This document shows, piece after piece, positions 11,226 through 22,677 of a stretch of DNA of 64,000 nucleotides. A program made the translations under genes and the position numbers. The DNA is from Neoechinorhynchus agilis (lineage: Eukaryota; Acanthocephala): assembly GCA_051530055.1 (NCBI GenBank), contig CM121343.1:5084001-5148000 (forward strand). The letters are read 5' to 3'. The notes beneath the pieces were generated by a model that saw only the letters and a list, made by a program, of their open reading frames with translations, ran no database searches and had not been told where the DNA came from. How positions within the stretch are numbered: the stretch's first letter is position 1; every line of letters starts with the position of its first letter.

Positions 11226-12340
11226 GTAATTCTATTTAAAAATGACTTACGCACGATAACAGCGTCAGCTCATATCCGTATAATTAGGAGACTTGGGCAC
11301 TTAATATTGATTGGTAACTCTCATTTACATTGAATCACGCACTTGTACTAATTGATTCGAGTACCAATAAGCATTAAGTTATCAATATGGGAAAATATCA
11401 GTTGAAATTAACAAATTCACTGATATTCAAATTGAGCATCATTCTTTTCGATGATAAGGATGCTAATTTATTGTTTAAAACGACTAAAAATTGGATGCAA
11501 AGTAATCATACTCAGTACACATAAAGCAAAATTACTTTTAATAGTTGGCACATAGTGATATCATGTGTCTGACTGAATGTTCCATTGATATTCGGTCTGT
11601 ACCTTTTCAGTGCCGGTGAAATATCAGTTGGTATCATATTAAAAATCATCCCATTTCTTAAGATCATAATTAAACCTTTAAATATAGTCACCTCGCTGCA
11701 CTACAGTTAAATTAAAAATTTAGGAACCTCTAGATCTAAGATATTAAAATGATATGAAGTCTACTTTTCAAAATAGCAAATAAAAATAGTATAATTTTGG
11801 TGAACATACTCCCGGTCATAACCTATTTGATTTTGATTTATAGGGGAAATATTTCGAAGGAGGTAACCACGCCTCGTCAGTCATTGATTGTAAGTTTTCT
11901 ACCATGAGGCGAGGTTCAATTTTAAAAATAAAATCTTGTTTTTGAATTGGTGTGTGAGCGATTAGAGTTTCGTATTAAGTCGAGCAGAGGCGATAAAACT
12001 GAGTCGCGGATTTACCTAATTAAATACCTTAGTAGTGACCCTTCTGCTGTTGATTTGTTGTTCCGTTTATTATTGCCTATTATTTAGTCTTAGGTTGAAG
12101 TTTGTAAAAAAAACAAGCTCGAGGGTCAATATCAGATAACCTCCTTGAAATTTCATAATACGTTCAACTCTCTTCCTTGGAAATATTCAGAATCCATTTT
12201 GATTGAGTATTTGGGGTTAAGAAAGCTATAAATCGAGTCACAAACATTAAAAAACTTACAAATGTTAAGGTTGGGTGTGAAGGACAAGATCTTTAAAAAT
12301 TATTTCGATGAAAGGAATTCCAGAGAATCAGCGTCAGATC
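11226..12340. other. intergenic with a small inverted-repeat remnant
   Basis: No gene seen. At about 11847-11912 GGGGAAATATTTCGAAGGAG and a nearby GAGGCGAGG resemble ends of the foldback family present at 13.6 and 23.0 kb, so a truncated copy may sit here. Confidence 0.45.
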
Positions 12341-12658
12341 CCAAACTAATCAGAAGTTTCCTGAGCTTCAATCTAAAGCTTAAAAGGAGTATCAGTTCCA
12401 TAGGGCGGCTACGTACGAATATTCATCTAGATCAACATAATATAATTTAAGAGCTCAATAAAAAATGGAAGTGGCATCCATCAAGTGAAACTTCCTTTTC
12501 CCAAACTAATCAGAAGTTTCCTGAGCTTCAATCTAAAGCTTAAAAGGAGTCTCAGTTCCATAGGGCAGCTACGTACGAATATTCATCTAGATCAACATAA
12601 TATAATTTAAGAGCTCAATAAAAAGTGGAAGTGACATTTATCAAGTGAAACTTCCTTT
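12341..12658. repeat. tandem duplication, 160-bp unit x2
   Basis: The 160 bp starting CCAAACTAATCAGAAGTTTC at 12341 repeats at 12501 with only a handful of substitutions, including the AAGTGAAACTTCCTTT ends. The copies are young. No coding content recognised. Confidence 0.9.
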
Positions 12659-12742
12659 AATGATAATTTTAATTTTATTAAATGTACATTCAAGACGGGT
12701 CTATTATCAACTCGGATAAGCGATTTAACAATACACGCATGA

Positions 12743-12798
12743 GGCGCGGTTTGGAACTCCGGACGCATTAAAACGGACTACCTGAGCTAAAACCGTCG
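12743..12798 (-). repeat. tRNA-like sequence, possible SINE head or tRNA relic
   Basis: On the minus strand, TTAGCTCAGGTAG resembles a pol III A box and GAGTTCCAAACC a B box, spaced as in a tRNA. A full cloverleaf does not close well, so a working tRNA gene is unlikely. Confidence 0.35.
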
Positions 12799-13282
12799 CT
12801 GCCGTAAGGCCCCTCATAGACGGAGGGTTAGCGAAGGCATCCGGCCTTAAAAGAGCCGATATCTGGCTCTTAAGGATTGGAAAAGAGGCCCTGGACTTTC
12901 ATCGAGATCAACTCAAGGACCCACGACCATTTAACCTGGTTTATAAGAGATTTGGATTTCGAAGATAAAACCATCAAGCCTTAGATACATCGGGGACAAC
13001 AGTCTGCCGACCCAAGTCAAAATAAGAAATGTACAGTTAAGGGATGGATTTGTGGCGATCATAATCCCCCAGGATAAAGTTTGTGGAACAATGAATGATG
13101 AGGTTTCCTCTTCGCAAAATATCTTCAATAAAATAGTTTTTATCAGGGGGTGGTGATTATGATCACCACAGCATCATCTCCATAATTACGAAGAATTTTC
13201 TCTCTCTTTCGATGATTAGTTAATGGATATGTTTTGGTTCCTTTTAGGATTGTTCTTTATTGTGACTATACGAATATGACTA

Positions 13283-13510
13283 GGATGCGAAAAGGACACT
13301 TGCAGCGTTGCCGCGCTCGATCGCGAGATCTATGTTTTGTAGGAAGAAGGTTCCCGCTCTTGGTTCTCCGGTTGCGATCCTCATCTTCCTTGACAAATCC
13401 GAAGTGAAGTTCTTGGCCTCAGCACCGAAGGCTCCGAACGTCTTAACGCCGAAAGGGACGAAGTGGTGTGTCCTCAAGAGCTCGGCGTACTTCCCCCGCT
13501 TCCAACAATA
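13283..13510 (-). pseudogene. C-terminal fragment of a dispersed retroelement protein
   Basis: Minus-strand translation contains HHFVPFGVKTFGAFGAEAKN followed by GEPRAG and GNAASVL. Near-identical blocks recur at 31.5, 34.1, 37.9, 42.4, 50.2 and 50.5 kb, so this is the 3' end of a common transposable element. The flanking DNA at 13502-13577 is also shared with 22915-22990. Confidence 0.7.
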
Positions 13511-13611
13511 TAAAAATGTGCAACAGATATTCTGCATTATCCTTTCCCAAGACAATGCAATATTTCATGTTTTACCGAGAAAATCCACCTGGATGGTAAA
13601 TTTTGACATGC

Positions 13612-13861
13612 GGTGAAGATAATCACCCAGTTAAAAATCATTTTATTATTAGGAAATATTTCGAAAGAGGAAAGCTCGCCTTATCAATCATCTAAAAAGG
13701 TTTTTGTTTATTGTTATTCCTATGTTTTGTTTAAAAGGCTCGGATTGACAGGTTCGCTACTTCTACCCGAACCTTGGAAGTAGCGAACCTTAGGCGAGGT
13801 TTCCTCTTTCGAAATATTTCAGTACAATAAAATGATTTTGAACCGGGTGATTATCTTCACC
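13612..13861. mobile_element. foldback (MITE-like) element, copy 1
   Basis: 250 bp with about 69-bp terminal inverted repeats: left arm starts GGTGAAGATAATCACCC, right arm ends GGGTGATTATCTTCACC. A second hairpin (GGTTCGCTACTTC with its complement) lies in the centre. A second copy is at 22991-23239. No coding capacity. Confidence 0.88.
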
Positions 13862-14008
13862 ACAAGTCAAAATTTCCTGTTTTGTTTCTAGTATCACGAC
13901 GTTGCGCTTCCTTTTTGAATTTGAAACCATAACATTTGACAATAAACAAGAGTAGCTATTTACTTAATTGCTTGACAAGAGGGTCACCGAATCAAGAGTT
14001 TCCTTTCA

Positions 14009-14233
14009 CTAGGGAGAGAATCGCACTTTTGACCCAATAGAAATAACATTTTTAAGCATTTTGTGGCTCGGAAACGCACTTATATAAGGTTCAAGTAGTT
14101 GACAAAAAAAATACCGTTTTCTTAGAGATATCCTTTCATCATATAAATCGTCTTCAATGACCGTTATGAAGTGCGTTCGCTCCATTTGTTCCGAAGGCAA
14201 TTCGAAACTGTCATTCCGTGCAAGGATTTTCAT
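14009..14233 (-). other. open frame, possible downstream exon of the RRM gene
   Basis: A 74-codon minus-strand frame following the RRM exon in the transcription direction. Its composition is protein-like and it ends ISIGSKVRFSP, faintly like the last beta strand of an RRM. No splice joint to the upstream exon could be set with confidence. Confidence 0.3.
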
Positions 14234-14367
14234 TGGATATCTTCACCCATTATGAAACCCTTGACCAATCTTTCGAATAGAACACTTAACGTTCGCTCGG
14301 TTCGCCGTCATTTCTAAGCATTCAGTTTTTGCTTATCCAATTTTGTTTGCGTAAATACAATTCTCGT

Positions 14368-14654
14368 TTAAAGTATGAAGATTTTTTCGATCTTGGTGAT
14401 GCTAGCTATCTGCGAGAAGCATTTAAGAAAATATAGATTCCACTCTTCTCTACTCATTTTGTAGTCCAGATTGGAAACATGTAGAACAACTGGTTCATAT
14501 CGGTAAATAGATCTTTCCGAATAATCGCTAGTCCCAATGAACTCCTCAGTAATCGCAGTTGGTCTATTACCAGGTTCTTTGCGACCGCCCTTGGCTACTA
14601 CGAACCCCGAAGTTCGGGTCCGGTTGAACATAAAGGGCAAATGTTGTGATTTGT
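14368..14654 (-). CDS. exon of an RRM protein, MARF1-like, beside the LINE insertion
   Basis: A single exon is visible. It starts after the acceptor TTTTTTTTAG (14655-14664) and reads about 95 residues. VVLHVSNLDYKMSREEW is an RNP2-type strand plus first helix of an RNA recognition motif, and the wording resembles the RRM of MARF1/limkain-type proteins. The preceding ITEEFIGTSDYSERSIY looks like a conserved linker. Upstream exons should lie beyond the LINE (above 18.45 kb) but I could not find them. The target-site duplication of the LINE includes this acceptor, and the LINE's T-run tail now supplies its pyrimidine tract. The downstream end at 14368 is an open-frame stop, not a proven gene end. 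MARF1 identity is tentative; the RRM is clearer. Confidence 0.55.
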
Positions 14655-14657
14655 CTA
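14644..14657. repeat. target-site duplication of the LINE, left copy
   Basis: TTGTGATTTGTCTA, identical to 18434-18447 on the other side of the LINE. Confidence 0.88.
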
Positions 14658-14711
14658 AAAAAAATTTATTCGCAAAGGACCATGTGAGAAAGAGTGAGTC
14701 AATCAAACGTT

Positions 14712-17124
14712 TCAATCATTGCCGATGGCTGTCCATTTATCCACTTTGGCGGTCCAGTCGACGGTGTTTGCCCATGCGAAAGGGAGAGTGGAGCAGAGTC
14801 TCAGGAAGGTGCATCGGAAGCTCTGGCGTTGTTCGGGCGGTCGTCCTCTAGAATAGAAGGCTAGACCAGATATGGCCCACGCGTTCCATATAGATTTGCT
14901 AGACTTAAGATTGAGGCCTAGTCGGGCAGCACGCTTTGCTTTGGCATTAGCACATTTGAATAGTCGTTTCATCTTATTCAGGTCAGCCGAGAATGACAGA
15001 TTACTACTGAGGGTAAAGCCCAGAATGTTGAGTCTATGAAAAACCGGGAAAAAATCAAGGGCGAAAAACTTATTGAGAAAGTCTCTAATGCGTCGCTTGC
15101 CAACGACGGATTTTGATTTTATTAAAAACTTGGTCTTTTTATTATTTAAGGCAAGACCCATGTGAGGTAGTTTTTCTTTTAAGAAATTCAGAACTGCAGC
15201 AAGCTTCGCTCGAGCTTGCACATAGTTGCGTTCTTTTATTACCACGGTGAGATCATCCGCGTACATGGTGATAGAATGACAGACTTTGCAGTTTTGAACA
15301 ATATATTGGGAGGCCAAACAGAAAAGAATCCGTGATAGAGGGGAGCCTTGGGGAACTCCTTTAACCTGAAAGTAAACTGAGCGAGCGGGGTCGTCCGAGA
15401 AAAAGAACCGTCTGGACTTCAAGGTATTGTGAACCCTAGCTATGAAATTGAAAGGAAAATTAAAAAATCGCAAAATACTCAGGATAAAATCAATATCGAT
15501 ATTGTCGAATGCCTTGCTGATATCAAAAGAAATCAAGATATTCATAGCACGACGGTTCTGGCCAAAATTAAGTATAATTTCGTTCATAGCAGAGTGGACT
15601 GATTTGCCGGGAACGAAGCCATGGCATCGCTTATCGATGATATTATGCTCACAGGAGAACGCGACGATCCGCTTTGCCAATATTCTCTCAGCTATGGAGA
15701 CCAACGAGTTTTGAATGGAAATTGGTCTCACATCTCCCGAAGATATTGATCGAACTTTACCTTTGCGTAGGAAAATCCTTTTCGCAATATTAATTTCGGA
15801 CCATTCTTCAGGTGAGGCTAATAGCATGACACTGGTCAATAATGAAATGTTATCCCTAATCAAGACGTTGGTTGCTTTGAAACAAGCTGAAGAGCCGTTG
15901 CATGAGGTAAGATTCTTAGAGGTCCACCATTGTAAAAAATCTTTTTTGGTGAGATCAAGTCTCCGTGGTTTAGGAAGTATGAAGTTAGTGGCGATGGGAA
16001 TCGGACTGGCACCGTTGGAGTGTTCGGAGCAAAGTGCACTGATGACTGTGTCAAAGCCTAAAGCTCTGATCCAGGCGGCAGCTGCCCTTTTCCATGGGAA
16101 GGAGCGCTTCCGGTTTACTACTCTCCACCATTCCGATGAGTGGGGTAGGTAAGAGCTGATCATTTTGCGATCTTGGGCGATCTGGAATCTGGCTTTGCAC
16201 GGCCAGTAGAGAGATGACCAAAACTTAGAGGAACTGGTGTCGCCCGCTGCCTTAGCTTTAAAGAGCTCCTTACCGTAAAGGGATAATAGGTTGGATTTCC
16301 GAGGTACTCCTACTGATCTCCTAACTGTGGTAAGGAAATTGTTACTAGTGTCAGCCAAAAAATTGTTAATATCTTTAAGCTCGGTGGATTTTGACCCAGA
16401 GAGATAAAAGCGGGTAGCAGCATTAAAGAGACTAACATTTAACCATCCCAATTTGAACTTTCGCGATAACAGAACGTTCTTGTCGAGCTCCCAAGTTAAA
16501 ACGTCGTGTCCAGCGACTTGGAATAGAGGATTGAGAAATTAAAATAGGTTTGTAGAAGCCACTTTTTCGGTATATACACAGATCCAGGTACGAGGATGAA
16601 GATCCGTCAGTAAAAGTAGGATAATCGGGCGTAATGAGGTTGTGGGATTCTCCAGAACAAATAATAGAATTGATCCATTTCTGCGAAGGATCATTAAAGT
16701 CGGCAAAACAAAAGTCAATACCTGACCCTAAGATGTTCTTCAAAATGGACTTATTGCGAGGGAGATGTATCTTATGGGGCCGGACATAGATGTTAGCTAA
16801 TAGAAGTTTAGAGCCTTTAATACAAACTGAAAAAATTGAATAAGACAGATCATCGGAGGAAAACGATGTGATCTGTGTGGGACCGAGAGAAGGCAGGAAA
16901 AAAGACAGTAGACCTTGGGAATTGGGCGAATGAGGAGGGGTACAGAATAAGACAAATTGTTCGGTCAGTGAGCTTAGACTTTGAGGTAGGTCGTGAACAT
17001 TATAGACAGACTTGGACTCCTGAATAAAGATGATGCTGCACCGCCAGGCCTCTGAGAGCAGTCTATGGATACTAACCCGTCCGCCAGAGTTCCACTGCAC
17101 GATCCTTAACTCCGTACTGAGCAT
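14712..17124 (-). pseudogene. LINE ORF2: endonuclease plus reverse transcriptase, one frameshift
   Basis: Likely start ATG at 17124, overlapping the end of ORF1 by 53 nt. The endonuclease part runs from ELRIVQWNSGGRV through FIQES and LANIYVRP to FADFNDPSQKW (the usual GDFN is ADFN here) and LDLCIY. Near 16530-16440 the frame shifts by one nucleotide: the other frame supplies AGHDVLTWELD, the expected SDH-like endonuclease end. The reverse transcriptase follows with RPISIQNSL, FDISKAFDNI, GVPQGSPLS and the catalytic MYADDLTVV, then a C-terminal extension to 14712. No RNase H seen. The single shift may be a mutation or a sequencing error, so the element is nearly but not fully intact. Confidence 0.88.
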
Positions 17125-18433
17125 TCTTGAATAAGTTTGTGACTCCCGTTTCACAAACCTGAGATTGTTCTTGGATAATATCCCGAACGAAGAGTTCGTT
17201 CTCGTGCATCTCAACATCTGAGTTGGATAGGTTCGGATTGACAGGAGACGCTTTACGAACACGTTTGCAAGAAATCGGGCTGTCTATAGATCCGTGAGGA
17301 AACAGGTTGTCCAAACGTGATGTTATAGTAGACATTAGGGCATCCAGATGAGAGGCCAATCTTTTCTCGATTCCTTGTATAGCCATATTTATTCGGAGAT
17401 CTACCATCTGCATGATCTTATCCGAAAAGTGACGAAGTTTTTCGTCGATAGAAACTTGGTCCGGGGACGTTCGCTCAGAGGGCCATTTGTTCGGCGGTGG
17501 GGGAGCAGATTCATGGACTGCTATCTTACTTGGAGCCGGACGTACTGATTTAGCACTGTTATTTGTGTATGTCCTTTGAGCCCAATTGAGATATTGTTTG
17601 AAAATTGGACATGATTTCGAGAAAGCACAATGTCCTTCCTTTTTACAGTTAGCGCAACATTTTAAGTCCTTCGGGAAAGTTGACGAATGGTGGTTCCGCG
17701 CACAAAACGCGCAAACGGACTTTTTAGTGGGGCATCTTTGGGACCAATGTCCCCAGGATTGGCAAATGCTGCACCGTGGAAACGTAAAGTCGTCTAATCT
17801 TGAAATATCATTCAATGAAAAATTAACTTCCATCCCCTGGAAGCAACATCTCTCCTTTATCAGTGCGTCCCTTCGGTCGGCCGGAGCTTTTACAACCGCC
17901 TTGGGAATAAACTTGGCTGTACGAGCCGATTTGAGGAAGAATAGTATCTCGCATCCAAATTTGTTCTCGAACGATTTTTTATCTGCAGTGTCAATTTCAG
18001 GAGACAATCCATTTACGAGAAAGGTTGAATTGTAGCTTGTGTTTATAATTTGAACTCCGGACGTGTCACAATTCGTTTCGATGAACTTGTGAAAGTTGCT
18101 TAGATGAAGATTACCATTGAAGTATATTTTTAATTGACCTGCGAAGTATGTAGTAGAGTTGATTCTTATGATGTCGTCGTTCAGCGTTTTAAGCCAAGGG
18201 GAAAGGAAGCGTTTGAATAGTTCTTCACGTGATAGAGTGGGATTAGCTTTTAGAGTAATAACATTGGATTTCTTCTTCAATGGTGCCTCCAGGAAGATGA
18301 GTTCCTCGTGAGAGCTGCTTGGGTTGTTTGGTTTAGAGAGCAATAGCTCTCTTGTTGAAGACGATATAGGTATTTTCAGAGTATTGGGTGGCCGTTTGCC
18401 ACCCTCCGCCGCAACAACAGGTTGCGAAAACAT
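17072..18433 (-). CDS. LINE ORF1, gag-like nucleic-acid-binding protein
   Basis: 453 residues, intact. Three zinc knuckles near residues 225-285: CSICQSWGHWSQRC (CX2CX4HX4C), CAFCARNHH..C and CANCKKEGHCAFSKSC. The region before them is the conserved gag block found ahead of knuckles in I/Jockey-type elements; the region after is Lys/Pro/Ser-rich. Acts by packaging element RNA. The stop lies 53 nt inside ORF2. Confidence 0.9.
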   Translation of the reverse strand: MFSQPVVAAEGGKRPPNTLKIPISSSTRELLLSKPNNPSSSHEELIFLEAPLKKKSNVITLKANPTLSREELFKRFLSPWLKTLNDDIIRINSTTYFAGQLKIYFNGNLHLSNFHKFIETNCDTSGVQIINTSYNSTFLVNGLSPEIDTADKKSFENKFGCEILFFLKSARTAKFIPKAVVKAPADRRDALIKERCCFQGMEVNFSLNDISRLDDFTFPRCSICQSWGHWSQRCPTKKSVCAFCARNHHSSTFPKDLKCCANCKKEGHCAFSKSCPIFKQYLNWAQRTYTNNSAKSVRPAPSKIAVHESAPPPPNKWPSERTSPDQVSIDEKLRHFSDKIMQMVDLRINMAIQGIEKRLASHLDALMSTITSRLDNLFPHGSIDSPISCKRVRKASPVNPNLSNSDVEMHENELFVRDIIQEQSQVCETGVTNLFKNAQYGVKDRAVELWRTG

Positions 18434-18447
18434 TTGTGATTTGTCTA
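18434..18447. repeat. target-site duplication of the LINE, right copy
   Basis: TTGTGATTTGTCTA, identical to 14644-14657; it abuts the ORF1 start codon. Confidence 0.88.
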
Positions 18448-20082
18448 GTTTTCATACTCGACCATCGTGCCCTTTTATTAGTATCGACCGCCTAATAAAA
18501 ATCCACAAACCCGATCGAACTCATTAATCTGCAAAATAGCCGCGGTTATTGATCACGCTGCTGCGCGGGTTGCGAAACGTAAAACGCAATACCCAGTTTG
18601 GGCATATTTAAGATTTATAGGAAACTAGAAACCTAGCCGATTGGTGCCACCAATGCAACAATGATTAATTACTTCAAAAGTCGTTAATAGCGTCAACAAT
18701 ATTCGAATAGATCAACATAGTTCCACAAGTAAGAGGTGCATTCCACATGAAGTTGACGGTGAGCAAAATGGTGTGGGTGAAAAGGTTTTTGCAAAATTAG
18801 ATGTTTTAAAAAGCTATCCGAATTCAAGTAAGGAAACAAAGTTAAAAAACGGGATCCGGTATTAAATGAACCCTAACACTTATTCTGAGAAGCGATACTC
18901 AACTCTCTTAATAATAATCCATCTAAAGATCTGCAGATGAGATGAACGAGAACACTTAGATTGCGAATATAATTTCATAATTGTGAGAACCTGGCTACAT
19001 ATTCCATTAGATTGTTCACTATTTAAGAATAAGAACAAGCCGTCGACGAAATTTCCTGGGAGATTGGATAAGCTTTATTTTCAATGAAACCAGTTCGTGC
19101 TTTAACATTTATTACCATTTTTCCATGTCGATGTCTCAATTCCTTTTTCGTGTAGATAAAAAATTCGAATCAGCGAGTAGGTAATTAGATTCAAAGGTGG
19201 TGATAAAGTTAGAAAATATACGGTTTTCCAATTTCACCTAAAGTTAAGTTTTGCTTTCATAGTAATATCGACGTCTTCTAAACCTAAAGAAATGTCGATC
19301 TCAACTTTCAAAATGAATGATTATTAAATTTCATATCCCACAACACATAACGTGCAAATCTGTCTGAACGCAAGACTTTATAAAAAGCGCTACTTGGATC
19401 GCAGCGAGTCTAAATCGGAGAGATATAGAAAATAAGTGCAATTCATTGATTAAAATCTACGCTTAAATCAATGCAATACTGTCAATTCGCGGAATTTATG
19501 AGTTTTACCATCACATAAAAACAACGTCTCAATCTTGTCGTATTTGTACGCTCGATCGATGATTTGGCTACAAATCCTGCTAAACCGATGGATTAATAGT
19601 GATACCTAAACTTTAAGACTACTCGAAAAGGAATGCATGTCTCCAAGACCAATTTCTTTTCAAATCACCGCCATTTCGGCATAATTTAAGTTAGGAAAAC
19701 TTCAATTGAAGATATCAATCGTAAACGAAACATCCGAATGTCAGCCGGTAGCGTAATTAGCTCTAAATTGACAAAAAAAATCGATAATTGGGTTATTTCA
19801 TCAGGAGAAAGAGCGCTTTGATCAAGATCGTATCAGGGGGGGGTAAAAACGAAAATAAAATAAGTCTCTCTCTAACAATGCCTTAATTAGACGAATAAAT
19901 CCGATTTGGGTAAATATTTCGGGTGATAAAAAGAAAAATCAACTAATATAAGAAATTCCATAAAAATGTTGACGAACCATTTATAAATATCAAAAGAATA
20001 TCCAATGGCATATAAAGGTTCTAGATCTTCTAGTTAATTAGGAAAAATGCTTATACTCTGATTATCGTATGAGATCGAAAAT
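18448..20082. other. intergenic, no gene seen
   Basis: AT-rich. It should contain missing upstream exons of the interrupted RRM gene, but no exon could be supported. A G8 run lies near 19837. Confidence 0.4.
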
Positions 20083-20481
20083 TTATGAAAAAAATTTCTG
20101 GATCCACTGGTCCTCACTCAATTCGTCATCATCTTTCGCATCCTCGATGTTTTTAATTATCTCCTCATTTTCGGCAGTTAATGTTTTTATGGAACGAAGA
20201 AGCTCCGTCTCCCTCTCTTCAAGAGCCCGAATGTATTGACCCGCCTTTCGGAGAATCGTGCATCTGGATGGTGCCTTCTCCTTGATATTCTGAAGGGGTT
20301 CTTGGAGGTTTGCGAACGCTTGACGAAGATGATGTCGCCGACGGCGCTCACGAGCATTGTAATACCGTTGCCGTTCCTTACGAGCCTTTTGCTCATCTGT
20401 CAATACATCGTCATGCGTTGAGTCGGACGGGGGAGGATCGCAAGAATCCTTAAAGTGCTCTTCATCAAACGGATCGATCAT
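20083..20481 (-). CDS. MAX: MAX-like bHLH-leucine-zipper factor
   Basis: Single exon of 132 residues; the ATG at 20481 is the first in frame (upstream codons lack ATG). An acidic N-terminus is followed by a basic region (YYNARERRRRHHLRQAF), helix-loop-helix with EKAPSRCTILRKAGQYI, which aligns well with the MAX loop and helix 2, and a zipper-like helix (ETELLRSIKTLTAENEEI), then an acidic tail. MAX dimerises with MYC/MXD proteins on E-boxes. The basic-region His that contacts the E-box (HNxxER) is Tyr here, while the catalytic-like Glu and Arg are kept. MLX or USF families are less likely. Confidence 0.78.
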   Translation of the reverse strand: MIDPFDEEHFKDSCDPPPSDSTHDDVLTDEQKARKERQRYYNARERRRRHHLRQAFANLQEPLQNIKEKAPSRCTILRKAGQYIRALEERETELLRSIKTLTAENEEIIKNIEDAKDDDELSEDQWIQKFFS

Positions 20482-22424
20482 ATATTCGACGCAACCACGT
20501 AAAATCCACAAATTTCAGTATCAGATTTTTAAGATTCCAACTGGCTAAATTCCAATCAATAACTGCGCAATTAACCGTATTTAATATTGACTTCCGTTTC
20601 CTTGCCGCTTTTATAACAAGTCTAAACTACGTCATTCGATCTAAACAACTGAACAATTATTCTAAACTCAAAGTGACTACTAATTACCTCGAGCAGCCGT
20701 AAATCTCCACTCCAGCGTTCCTACTGGCGAACATTAATCGATGCATACTTTCAACGCGACATTCAGGAGAAGTGATGGAACCGCTGCCTAGGGACAAACT
20801 AAGCTTATACGTAATTAATCCGGAAGAATCTCTAAAACTAAAATGATATCATTTGTTGGATTGTCAGCTGATTTTCTCGACCGCAAGTAGGAAGATCACT
20901 GATGAGTCCCGCCTCCCCGGGAGGTATCTGAGAATCGGAAGAGATGTTCAATGGGCACTGAGCACAGACCAGCGCTTTCCAGACCAAAATCGATGAACTG
21001 TGCGTCCATTCGGCCGTGTATGGAAAAAATAAAATATATCTATACAACGAGATATATTTTTCGAAAGACGTCAATAAATCTTGGTAAGAATCACTGAACC
21101 TGATTTTCATTTTCAATTGCGCTCTTGCAACCGAATGCGATCGTAATTCCTTAAAATGGTCTAATAAAATACCAATTTCGAATAACAACAACCAACGAAC
21201 ACAAATGAGTTACATAATCAAACTTATGTTCTTCAAATCACTGGATTTGAGTGGTCCGGAGTCCGATCAATTCGAGTTTCTTGGAGCTATGAAAGGAGGA
21301 GGCTTCCTCAAAGTATCCCGGATAAGATAGGAGGTGACTTAATGCCCGAATTGTACGCAATGGAAAAGCGACGGAGTGTTCTTAGATATCATTCTAACAT
21401 AGAATGTTGCAAAAGAAGTTCACAGTGGGATTTGTTACTCATGAAGTGGAAATGTTCATGTCCATGAAGCCGGAACCGAGCGATTTAAAATCTGCTCAAT
21501 TTCATCGAGTTATTGAAATTACAATTAAAAGCCAAATATCCATTTATAAATTTACATGTTTATCTTAATAAGCCGAAATGCTCAAGTTCTTTTAAAAACA
21601 CTCAGAAAAAGGGCAAATCGACAACGGTTTCGAAACTAGGAATCAAAGTGCACAGTCGATTTCATACTGAGTTGAAAACGTCTATAAGCGATAGAAACGC
21701 GATTGTAATTTTTTAAACGTCGATCGTGTTACGTCGTTATTTTAATGGTTTGGTTTCTTATAATTTTGTTATCCACGATTTCAAAGACTAAAGTACATCT
21801 TTTTTTATAGAAAAGATGATTTTAAAAATGTTTAATGCAATAAATGTCATCTTTGGTCTACACTTCCACAATATACTTTTGTTCATTGCGATTTCAATGT
21901 TGGTCTATTGCATAGTTCATTTTAACTGCCCCTTTTAAATTTCTCGGTATACAATAGAATTGTGGGAGGAATCGTCAAGCCTAAAGAACAGTGATTTTCA
22001 AACTTGGGGTCGTTTGGCTTTTCCGTTGTTAATCGTCCGTAGTACAAATTTCTTTATTGAAGATTCCGTAAATCTCTGTTCACTATAACAAGCATTATAA
22101 AACATCGTAATATTACTTTCATTGAGTGCTAAGGGTCCCAACAATTTACCTTTATTGATATACAGCACCACCTCAACAGCAATTCCGCTATCCTTCCCGG
22201 GTACTCTTCCTTCCATATGTACCGCCGCGAAGACCGTCCAGGAGAGGGTGTCTCAATTTTCGTACGATAATCACTCCCCTACTGTTAATTTCTCATAGGC
22301 TCTCAGCTCCTCTAAGAAATGGTCTTAGAGAATTTATAATTGCTGACGTCTAGCGACCTCCTGCCTCTCGTTCTGAATTCTCTTTGCGCCAACTTGATTC
22401 CACGATAAAGCTCATATACGCCGC
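20482..22424. other. intergenic, no gene supported
   Basis: Contains the 5' flank of the MAX-like gene. A 117-codon minus frame at 20838-21191 is the longest frame; it has no domain I recognise and no start or splice context. Confidence 0.4.
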
Positions 22425-22630
22425 AAATTAACACCATTTCCTCATTGCTGGGGACTTCAATAAACTATTTCCTTTCTTACCCTTCTCAGAATTGCGTCAA
22501 CTAATTGACTTCCCAACACATCTTGACGTTCATCTCGGGAAAGTTTTCATCAATATCGACATCTACTCATCGGCCTCCAAACCCTTCCCCCCCTGCGAAC
22601 TAAACGTAGTCATAATATCTTCAATTTTAT
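22425..22630 (+). pseudogene. LINE endonuclease fragment
   Basis: Translation reads HHFLIAGDFNKLFPF, then ELRQLIDFPTHLD, the GDFN motif and following strand of an APE-type LINE endonuclease. Isolated fragment; probably the same old family as at 3.2-4.4 kb, because the family tail repeat lies next to it. Confidence 0.65.
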
Positions 22631-22677
22631 CAAATTGTTCAATTCAATGATTCACACCCTCCACTCTAACACCATTC

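Larger units (their letters stand above)
14658..18433 (-). mobile_element. near-intact non-LTR retrotransposon (APE-type LINE)
   Basis: 3776 bp between perfect 14-bp direct repeats. Order on the minus strand: ORF1 (gag-like, zinc knuckles), overlapping ORF2 (apurinic-type endonuclease then reverse transcriptase), about 54 bp of 3' UTR and a short T run. ORF1 starts at the first base inside the duplication, so there is no 5' UTR or it is slightly 5' truncated. The perfect duplication and mostly open frames show a recent insertion. The domain order fits the I/R1/Jockey group; a tree would be needed to place it. Confidence 0.92.

Noticed and set aside
12743-12798. Functional tRNA gene
   Set aside because: Box-like motifs are present but the acceptor and T stems do not close; kept only as a tRNA-like relic.
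20910-20945. CTGATGAGTCCCG followed by CGGGAG, like the core of a hammerhead ribozyme
   Set aside because: The required GAAA after stem II is absent and no stems I and III can be drawn; the resemblance stops after CGGGA.
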